Shown: positions 1 through 4,784 of the stretch, in pieces
How the letters are laid out: every line of letters begins with the position of its first letter
Position numbering within the stretch: position 1 is the stretch's first letter
DNA from: Oxalobacteraceae bacterium UBA6704
Lineage (GTDB): Bacteria; Pseudomonadota; Gammaproteobacteria; Burkholderiales; Burkholderiaceae_D
Assembly: GCA_002454505.1 (NCBI GenBank)
Contig: DKJA01000119.1
Span: forward strand, 1 to 23,990
Length of the DNA: 23,990 nucleotides
Direction: 5' to 3'
Notes under the pieces: model-generated
What the model saw: only the letters and a program-made list of their open reading frames with translations
The model's database searches: none
Told to the model about the DNA's origin: nothing
Translations under genes and position numbers: made by a program

Positions 1-96
1 CGTCGTGCGGCTGATGCCGAGGTTGTCGGCCGCCTTCGTGAAACTGCCCGTTTCGACCACGCGGACGAATTCCCGCATGCCGTCAAACCTGTCCAT
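1..96 (-). CDS. LysR-family transcriptional regulator, N-terminal fragment (cut by window edge)
   Basis: The first 32 codons of a minus-strand gene are visible and the rest lies outside the window. The peptide starts MDRFDGMREFVRVVETGSFT and continues KAADNLGISRTT. This is the typical opening of the LysR winged helix-turn-helix: a helix, then the GSFTKAA turn and the start of the recognition helix. The start is the ATG whose complement is at 94-96. The gene is divergent from the RidA-family gene, and such LysR regulators usually control their divergent neighbour. The perfect inverted repeat at 113-129 overlaps a TATAAT on this strand, so autorepression is plausible. The effector cannot be told because the ligand-binding domain is not in view. 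Confidence 0.85.
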   Translation of the reverse strand, partial: MDRFDGMREFVRVVETGSFTKAADNLGISRTT

Positions 97-112
97 ATCG
101 GCGCTCCCAAGA

Positions 113-129
113 TTGTATCGATTATACAA
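113..129. promoter_or_regulatory. Inverted repeat, probable LysR operator overlapping the LysR promoter
   Basis: TTGTAT-CGATT-ATACAA is a perfect 6-bp inverted repeat with a 5-bp centre. It contains GTAT-N5-ATAC and fits the T-N11-A rule of LysR-type boxes. Read on the minus strand it contains TATAAT (complement of 121-126), a good -10 for the LysR gene, 25 bp before its ATG. A weak -10 (TACAGT, 176-181) lies between the repeat and the RidA-family start. The repeat is seen directly; the regulator assignment is inferred from the divergent arrangement. Confidence 0.6.
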
Positions 130-212
130 ACAGTGATGCAGGTGGATCCAGGTTTATCCAAATAAAGCAAACCGCTACAGTGGCTGCACGAATCCACAAA
201 AGGAGCATTGAA

Positions 213-605
213 ATGAGTGTACGCAACGCTGTTTTTCCCGCCGGCCGTCATGCGCTGTACGACGCACACGCCTATTCCGCCGCCATCCGGTCGGACGACC
301 TGCTGTTCGTTTCGGGCCAGGTGGGCAGCCGCAGCGACGGTTCGCCCGAGCCGGACTTTGCGGCGCAGGTGCGCCTGGCCTTTGCCAATCTGCAGGCAAC
401 GCTGGAAGCGGGCGGCTGCGGGCTCGACGACATCGTCGATGTGACGACCTTCCACACCGACCCGAAAAACCAGTTCGACACGGTGCTGGCCGTCAAGAGC
501 GAGGTCTTCCCGGCGGCGCCGTACCCGAACTGGACGGCGGTCGGCGTCAACTGGCTGGCCGGTTTCGACTTCGAGATCAAGGTGATCGCCCGCATTCCCC
601 GCTGA
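213..605 (+). CDS. RidA family (YjgF/YER057c/UK114) protein, non-canonical subgroup
   Basis: A 130-aa protein, the normal length for this family. It has the opening SDDLLFVSGQVG (res 28-38), the central helix QVRLAFANLQATLEAGG and the closing strand FEIKVIARIP (120-129). ATG 213 is preceded by AGGAG at 201-205, which is why the upstream in-frame ATG at 180 was not used. Canonical RidA hydrolyses reactive enamines/imines from PLP enzymes using an arginine that follows Tyr-Pro-Ala. Here that stretch reads YPNWTAVGV, with Trp107 where the Arg is expected, so this is probably another Rid subgroup without the standard deaminase activity. It is probably controlled by the divergent LysR gene. Substrate unknown. 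Confidence 0.9.
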   Translation: MSVRNAVFPAGRHALYDAHAYSAAIRSDDLLFVSGQVGSRSDGSPEPDFAAQVRLAFANLQATLEAGGCGLDDIVDVTTFHTDPKNQFDTVLAVKSEVFPAAPYPNWTAVGVNWLAGFDFEIKVIARIPR

Positions 606-951
606 ACGGACAAAAAAAATGCCCGCTCAGGGCGGGCAGAAGTCCAATTCTGTGAAGAGTTGGAGGAGACAGAAGCATTGTGCCGGACGGCGCACGATCG
701 TGCCAATTGCCATTGCTGATTCCAGTTATAAGCAGAACGGATGACTCGCCAACAGGACAGAACGACAACGAATGTTCCGGCGGCTGAGTGGCATGTCCGA
801 CCACCCGGATGGGCCTGGTCCTACGCCGCCGTGGCCGCGCGACTTATAAGAACGAAGCGGCGCAACCCTTACCATGGCTACTCCTTTGCGTGACCAGCCG
901 GTCGCACGAAGGGTATGCAGTGTTTTACTTAACTTACCCAAGGAGAACGAC
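606..951. other. 346-bp gene-free stretch
   Basis: No convincing ORF on either strand. It holds the terminator hairpin at 620-638, a perfect 12-bp palindrome GCACGATCGTGC at 692-703, and two TATAAG elements (727-732 and 845-850) that could be -10 sequences but lack good -35 partners. The last 30 bp lead into the ribosome-binding site of the next gene. Confidence 0.5.
612..638. terminator. Hairpin terminator after the RidA-family gene
   Basis: TGCCCGC (620-626) pairs with GCGGGCA (632-638) around a 5-nt loop. An A8 tract directly precedes it on the plus strand, so the U-tract is complete only for minus-strand transcripts. It starts 6 bp past the RidA-family stop and may stop transcription in both directions. 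Confidence 0.55.
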
Positions 952-1221
952 ATGGCATCGAAAAACAACCACAATCCCGAAGGTCACAACCAGTACACGA
1001 ACGGCAGCCAGCAGTCGGGCAACCAGCGTTCGGACAGCCAGCAATCGGGCAACCAGCGTTCGGACAGCCAGCAGTCGGGCAACCGCAGCGGCCAGTCCAG
1101 CCAGTCCAGCGGCCGCGGCAACAGCCAGAGCGGCGGCAAGGCCAACAGTGCCGGCGTCCAGGGCGGCACGCCCGAGCAGCACGCGGCGGCCGGCCGCCAG
1201 AGCCACAAGAACAGCCGCTGA
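952..1221 (+). CDS. Small Ser/Gln/Gly/Asn-rich hydrophilic protein, stress-type
   Basis: An 89-aa, strongly hydrophilic, low-complexity protein (about 60% S, Q, N, G, R) with no hydrophobic segment, so probably cytoplasmic and disordered. AAGGAG at 940-945 fixes the ATG at 952; the reading frame stays open upstream to an ATG at 874 that has no such site. Residues 19-43 are built from a 10-residue repeat (SDSQQSGNQR type) encoded by 30-bp tandem DNA repeats. The C-terminus GTPEQHAAAGRQSHKN loosely resembles the short KGG-type motif of YciG-like general-stress proteins, but that link is an inference. A strong terminator follows at 1257-1280, so it is a single-gene transcript. No enzymatic function can be assigned. 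Confidence 0.75.
   Translation: MASKNNHNPEGHNQYTNGSQQSGNQRSDSQQSGNQRSDSQQSGNRSGQSSQSSGRGNSQSGGKANSAGVQGGTPEQHAAAGRQSHKNSR
1003..1080 (+). repeat. 30-bp in-frame tandem repeat inside the small Ser/Gln-rich gene
   Basis: Units 1021-1050 and 1051-1080 differ by a single base (A/G in CAATCGGGC versus CAGTCGGGC), and 1003-1020 is a further 18-bp partial unit. The 30-bp length keeps the reading frame and encodes NQRSDSQQSG repeats. Near-identity suggests recent slippage or unequal recombination. Confidence 0.9.
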
Positions 1222-1256
1222 TCGGGCTGAACGGTTATCCGTGAGAATGTAGTGTT

Positions 1257-1280
1257 GCCGCCCTGCGGGGCGGCTTTTTT
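1257..1280 (+). terminator. Rho-independent terminator
   Basis: GCCGCCC (1257-1263) and GGGCGGC (1268-1274) form a 7-bp GC stem with a 4-nt loop, followed at once by T6 (1275-1280). It lies 36 bp after the stop of the small Ser/Gln-rich gene. Confidence 0.92.
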
Positions 1281-1457
1281 GCGTGCGGCCATACCCCCTG
1301 GCACCAGGCGGAAACAGCGCGCAATCTTACCTTTCATTACGCGGCAAATACTCAACACTTTCGGTGCAGGTCAAACGGAACGCGCTTGTTGGGATGGCAA
1401 TAGTGGCGCATGATTTTCGGGCGCTGCCCGCGCATCCCACCATCACGGAGGCCCGCC

Positions 1458-2867
1458 ATGACCAGTACCGGAACCACGTTTCGCCCCTTGCTGTGCGCCG
1501 TAGCCCTGTTGTCCACCGCCTTGCTCCCCAGTGCCGCCGCACTGGCGCAGAACACGCGCCTGCCCGACCCGATCCCGGGCCTGATCCCCACCAGCCCCGT
1601 GTCCGCGCTGCTGCGCCCCGTGCTGCAGGGTATCGTGGCGCCCGTTGCCGGCGCCGTCGCACCGGGCGAGCCGGCCAACCTGTATATCGTCGACCAGGTC
1701 GGCCAGGTGTGGAAGATGCCCGTGGCCGGCAGCATCGCCGACAAGGGGACGGCCACTCTGTTCCTCGACGTCGCCAGCCGCCTGATCCCGCTGCAGCAGC
1801 GCGACGAGCGCGGCCTGCTGGGGCTGGCCTTCCATCCCGATTACGCCAGCAACGGCAGGTTCTACCTGTTTACATCCGAACCCGTGCAGGGGACGGCCGA
1901 CTTTTCCACCTTGCCGTCCGGCGTGGCGCCCGCCAACCACAGCGTGATCACCGAGTGGCGCGTCACCGAGCCGGGCGCGGCAAATCCGCAGCCCGATCCG
2001 GCCAGCGCGCGCGTGCTGATGCGCATCGACAAGCCGCAGGCCAACCACAACGGCGGCGCGCTGGCCTTCGGGCCGGACGGCCTGCTGTACATCTCGCTGG
2101 GCGACGGCGGCGCCGGCGACGACGAAGGGCCGGGCCACGTGCCGGGCGGAAATGCCCAGAGCCTGGCGCCGGGCAATGTGCTGGGCAAGATCCTGCGCAT
2201 CGACCCGCTGGGCAACAACTCCGCCAACGGCGCTTACGGCATCCCGGCCGACAACCCGTTCGTCGGCCGGGATGGCGCGGATGAAATCTATGCCTACGGC
2301 TTGCGCAACCCGTTCCGCTTCTCGTTCGACGGCGACGGCCGCCTGTGGGCCGGCGACGTGGGCCAGGGCGCCATCGAGGAGATCGACCAGATCGTTGCGG
2401 GCGGCAATTACGGCTGGCCGATCAAGGAAGGCACGTTCCTGTTCGACGGCAACGGCACCGGTCCCGGCTTCGTGTACCAGGCCAGCCCCGGCCTGCCCGC
2501 GGGCCTGATCGACCCGATCGCGGAATACGACCACACCGACGGCCCCGGCCAGGCGCCCGCCCGGCAGGCGATCATCGGCGGCTTTGTTTACTCGGGTGCA
2601 TCGATGCCGGCACTGCAGGGCCAGTACATCTTTGCCGATTACGTGGGCTCGGCGGGCACCGGCCAGTTGCTGACGCTGGGGGCTGGTAACGAAGTGCAAC
2701 GGCTGGTGGCGCCGCGCCGCGACCCGATCGGCCTGCCGGTGCTGGGCCTGGCGCAGGATGCGGCCGGCGAGCTGTACCTGCTGGCCAACGGCAGCGGCAT
2801 GACGACGGGCAGTTCGGGTGTCGTCATGTGCATTGCCGTGCCGCGCACGCTGGTGCCGAACAAGTAG
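1458..2867 (+). CDS. Exported PQQ-dependent sugar dehydrogenase (soluble GDH/sorbosone dehydrogenase family)
   Basis: A 469-aa protein with a Sec signal peptide (hydrophobic res 10-30, probable cleavage ALA|QN). Six-bladed propeller motifs follow in order: GLLGLAFHPDYASNGRFYLF (119-138), HNGGALAFGPDGLLYISLGD (197-216), VLGKILRID (241-249), EIYAYGLRNPFRFSFD (276-291), LWAGDVGQ (296-303) and GGNYGWPIKEG (315-325). His197 matches the catalytic base of soluble glucose dehydrogenase, which passes electrons from aldose oxidation to PQQ and then to an acceptor in the periplasm. CGGAGG at 1446-1451 supports the ATG at 1458 rather than an earlier in-frame ATG at 1410. No PQQ synthesis genes are in view, and the true substrate is open because many family members do not use glucose. 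Confidence 0.9.
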   Translation: MTSTGTTFRPLLCAVALLSTALLPSAAALAQNTRLPDPIPGLIPTSPVSALLRPVLQGIVAPVAGAVAPGEPANLYIVDQVGQVWKMPVAGSIADKGTATLFLDVASRLIPLQQRDERGLLGLAFHPDYASNGRFYLFTSEPVQGTADFSTLPSGVAPANHSVITEWRVTEPGAANPQPDPASARVLMRIDKPQANHNGGALAFGPDGLLYISLGDGGAGDDEGPGHVPGGNAQSLAPGNVLGKILRIDPLGNNSANGAYGIPADNPFVGRDGADEIYAYGLRNPFRFSFDGDGRLWAGDVGQGAIEEIDQIVAGGNYGWPIKEGTFLFDGNGTGPGFVYQASPGLPAGLIDPIAEYDHTDGPGQAPARQAIIGGFVYSGASMPALQGQYIFADYVGSAGTGQLLTLGAGNEVQRLVAPRRDPIGLPVLGLAQDAAGELYLLANGSGMTTGSSGVVMCIAVPRTLVPNK

Positions 2868-2884
2868 CAAGGAGAGAAACGAGG

Positions 2885-2910
2885 CAAGGCCGTCCGCCCG
2901 GGCGGCCTTG
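2885..2910 (+). terminator. Probable terminator of the sugar dehydrogenase gene
   Basis: CAAGGCCG (2885-2892) pairs with CGGCCTTG (2903-2910), an 8-bp stem with a 10-nt loop, 18 bp after the stop codon. Only TTG follows it, so the U-tract is weak. The 90-bp repeat array begins at the next base. Confidence 0.6.
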
Positions 2911-3270
2911 TTGCCTGGCTCTGTCATCCAGGATTGTTGAAAGCCCGCTTTGCCGCTCTGTATGGCCGCAGCTTTCAACAACCTCGGATGACACAGCCTG
3001 TTGCCTGGCTCTGTCATCCAGGATTGTTGAAAGCCCGCTTTGCCGCTCTGTATGGCCGCAGCTTTCAACAACCTCGGATGACACAGCCTTTGCTACGGCT
3101 CTGTCATCCAGGATTGTTGAAAGCCCGCTTTGCCGCTCTGTGTAGCCGCAGCTTTCAACAACCTCGGATGACACAGCCTTTGCTACGGCTCTGTCATCCA
3201 GCATTGTTGAAAGCCCGCTTTGCCACTCTGCACCGCCGCAGCTTTCAACAACCTCGGATGACACAGCCTT
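2911..3270. repeat. Four exact 90-bp tandem units, each a long hairpin
   Basis: Units are 2911-3000, 3001-3090, 3091-3180 and 3181-3270. In each, a 28-nt left arm (2917-2944 in unit 1) pairs with a 28-nt right arm (2971-2998) at 24 of 28 positions, with a 26-nt loop. Units 1 and 2 differ in one base. Units 3 and 4 differ mainly in the loop centre (TATGG, TGTAG, CACCG at the same place) and in the 6-nt junction (TTGCCT versus TGCTAC). Right arms are identical in all four; the left arm varies at one base in unit 4. The array fills almost the whole gap between the sugar dehydrogenase and the DUF455 gene. Because 90 is a multiple of 3, repeating frames stay open on both strands, but none has a ribosome-binding site. 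Confidence 0.95.
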
Positions 3271-3273
3271 TGC

Positions 3274-3279
3274 TACACT
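3274..3279 (+). promoter_or_regulatory. Possible extended -10 of the DUF455 gene
   Basis: TGC-TACACT at 3271-3279 reads as an extended -10 placed 25 bp before the ATG at 3305. It sits at the junction of the last 90-bp unit; the equivalent position after unit 2 or 3 reads TACGGC. No clear -35 was found, so this is tentative. Confidence 0.35.
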
Positions 3280-3304
3280 GCGCCTTTTCCCCGGCTCAAT
3301 TTTC

Positions 3305-4105
3305 ATGGCATCCCCGTCCCACCTGCGCCAGCGCGCCCTCGACTGTCTCACCGAAACCGATCCCGTCGTCAAGACGGATGCCGTGCAGGCGATGGCGCAG
3401 GCCTTCGCGGCCGGCACCTGCCTGCTGGACGCCGCCGCCGGCCTGGTGCCCGCCGCGCCCGTACCGGGCCGGCCGGCCCGGCCGGAACTGGTGCCGCCCC
3501 GGCTCGTCGGCCGCCGGTCGATGGCCACGCTGGAAGGGCGGGCGATGCTGATCCATGCGCTGGCGCATATCGAGTTCAACGCCGTCAACCTGGCGCTCGA
3601 TGCGCTGTGGCGCTTTGCCGGCATGCCGCCGCGCTACTACACGGACTGGTTGCAGGTGGCCAGCGAAGAGGCGACCCACTACCGCCTGCTGGCTGCCCAC
3701 CTGCAGTCGCTCGGCTGGCAGTACGGCGACTTCACCGGTCACGACAGCCTGTGGGAAATGGTGGAAAGCACCCGCGGCGACGTGCTGGCCCGCATGGCCC
3801 TCGTGCCGCGCACGCTGGAGGCGCGCGGGCTGGATGCGATCCCGCCGCTGCGCGCGAAACTGGCGCAGGCCGGCGACGCGGACGCCGCCGCCATTCTCGA
3901 CATCATCCTGCGCGACGAAGTGGGCCACGTGGAAATCGGCAACCGCTGGTACGGCTGGCTGTGCGAGCAGCGGGGGCTCGACTTGTATGCGACCTACGAT
4001 GAACTGGTCGTGCGCTACCGGGCACCCGTACTGAAAGGGCCGTTCAATCTGGAAGCCCGGCGGCGCGCGGGCTTCAGCGAAGCAGAGCTGCGCCGCTTCG
4101 GCTGA
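3305..4105 (+). CDS. DUF455 family ferritin-like protein
   Basis: A 266-aa soluble protein matching the DUF455 family (ferritin-like four-helix bundle) over its whole length. Possible metal ligands appear as pairs in successive helices: EGRAMLIHALAHIEFNAV (res 77-94, with E77, H84, H88, E90), SEEATHYRLL (120-129) and RDEVGHVEIG (203-212). This spacing resembles di-metal carboxylate proteins such as the tRNA-hydroxylase MiaE group, though no substrate has been established for this family. No signal peptide or membrane segment. The start lacks a Shine-Dalgarno site and lies about 19 nt after the expected transcription start. It is convergent with the small gene at 4127-4402. Confidence 0.88.
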   Translation: MASPSHLRQRALDCLTETDPVVKTDAVQAMAQAFAAGTCLLDAAAGLVPAAPVPGRPARPELVPPRLVGRRSMATLEGRAMLIHALAHIEFNAVNLALDALWRFAGMPPRYYTDWLQVASEEATHYRLLAAHLQSLGWQYGDFTGHDSLWEMVESTRGDVLARMALVPRTLEARGLDAIPPLRAKLAQAGDADAAAILDIILRDEVGHVEIGNRWYGWLCEQRGLDLYATYDELVVRYRAPVLKGPFNLEARRRAGFSEAELRRFG

Positions 4106-4126
4106 ACCGGCCCCGCACCGGCGGAC

Positions 4127-4402
4127 CTAGGCGGCGCTTGCCTCCTGCCACGCTGCCGGCGTGCGCGGCATGCCGGTGCGGCGGCGGTGCCGGCCGGCGG
4201 GCGCCAGCACGCGGTCGATGACGCCGGTTCCCACGCCTTCGCCCTGCAGCAGCGCGGTGGCCCGCTCGGTGCCCTGGCTGGCCTGGATCGTGATGGCCGC
4301 ATCGACGAAGGCGGCATGAACGTAGTTACGGCGGCGGCAGCAAGCGAGGGTAGGGTCGGCTGGCACCGCCGCCTCACGTTCGATCGGCAAATCGTTGCGC
4401 AT
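4127..4402 (-). CDS. Small hypothetical protein, related to the one at 8960-9226
   Basis: A 91-aa protein not recognised as a named family. Its C-terminal half reads ATALLQGEGVGTGVIDRVLA then PAGRHRRR, parallel to AESYLRRAGVPECVIARVLA then APAGCR in the protein at 8960-9226. Both share the pattern AxxxL-x3-GV-x3-VI-x-RVLA-PAG. Upstream residues also align loosely (YVHAAFVDAAI versus RVEVALVFHRM). The ATG complement at 4400-4402 is preferred because a longer frame would run into the 4.5S RNA gene; no clear ribosome-binding site is seen, so the N-terminus is uncertain. It is tail-to-tail with the DUF455 gene, 21 bp apart. Function unknown. Confidence 0.5.
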   Translation of the reverse strand: MRNDLPIEREAAVPADPTLACCRRRNYVHAAFVDAAITIQASQGTERATALLQGEGVGTGVIDRVLAPAGRHRRRTGMPRTPAAWQEASAA

Positions 4403-4540
4403 GGTCTTGGCCGGTGGTGGAGATACTTCCAGTCTACGTTCTGGCGCCTTTCCTGTCGGGTTACCGGGTAGTTTGTTGATATTCGTCAAACCCGTCACGT
4501 GGTTTTCTTGATGAGGCCGCTGGCAGCGCCATGGACGTCT
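4403..4540. other. Gap between small hypothetical gene and 4.5S RNA gene
   Basis: This stretch should carry the promoters of the 4.5S RNA (plus strand) and the small gene (minus strand). GTTTG (4470-4474) and CAAAC (4486-4490) form a short inverted repeat. No convincing -10/-35 pair for the RNA was found just upstream of 4541, so the primary transcript may start further upstream and be trimmed. Confidence 0.35.
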
Positions 4541-4635
4541 GGCGGGCCCTGCGCATTGCGGCATGGCTAACCTGGCCAGGTCGGGAACTAAGCAGCTACA
4601 GCTGTTCACCGCAAGTGCCGCAGATCAGGCTCGCC
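4541..4635 (+). ncRNA. ffs: 4.5S RNA, signal recognition particle RNA (small bacterial type)
   Basis: The conserved domain IV core is at 4575-4596: GCCAGG, then TCGGGAACT, then AAGCAGC. It differs from the standard core at three positions near the apical loop. The flanks fold into the expected long rod. GGCGGG-C-CCTG (4541-4551) pairs with CAGGCTCGCC (4626-4635) over 10 bp with one bulged C and one G-U, and GCGGCA (4558-4563) pairs with TGCCGC (4616-4621). The length of about 95 nt is normal for the small SRP RNA that binds Ffh and targets nascent membrane proteins through FtsY. The AGCAG strand of the symmetric loop is intact. The apical loop (GGU-CGGGA-ACU) is not the usual GGAA on a UCC/GGA stem. 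Confidence 0.88.
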
Positions 4636-4701
4636 TCCTCATTCAAGTGGACACGGCCTCAGCCGTAGAGAAACGCAAGCGGGCGGACCAACAGTCGAGC
4701 T

Positions 4702-4739
4702 CGTGTCCAAAAACAGGGTTGACCCCAAGGTTGGACACG
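4702..4739. repeat. Nested intergenic palindrome
   Basis: CGTGTCCAA (4702-4710) and TTGGACACG (4731-4739) are perfect 9-bp arms. Inside lies a second small stem, GGGT (4716-4719) with ACCC (4722-4725). No coding role. It looks like a dispersed intergenic palindrome of the kind common in Massilia-like genomes; this assignment is from memory and not tested. Confidence 0.7.
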
Positions 4740-4757
4740 GACTGAGCCATACAGGCG

Positions 4758-4784
4758 AAAAAAAGCTGCCGAAGCAGCTTTTCA
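4758..4784 (-). terminator. Rho-independent terminator of the GGDEF/EAL gene
   Basis: AAAAGCTGC (4761-4769) pairs perfectly with GCAGCTTTT (4774-4782) around CGAA. On the minus strand the hairpin is followed by a T-rich run (complement of 4758-4764). The stem directly abuts the stop codon of the minus-strand GGDEF/EAL gene. Confidence 0.85.

Noticed and set aside
2911..3270. CRISPR array or integron attC array
   Set aside because: There are no unique spacers between the repeats: the whole 90-bp unit repeats. The arms lack the attC core pattern, and no cas or integrase gene is near.
2828..3551. Open frames through the 90-bp repeats on both strands, giving repeated peptides
   Set aside because: The unit length is a multiple of 3 and contains no stop in some frames, so openness is automatic. 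No ribosome-binding site, and the frames run into known genes.
4563..4745. 60-aa plus-strand frame
   Set aside because: It lies mostly over the 4.5S RNA and the nested palindrome, and has no ribosome-binding site.
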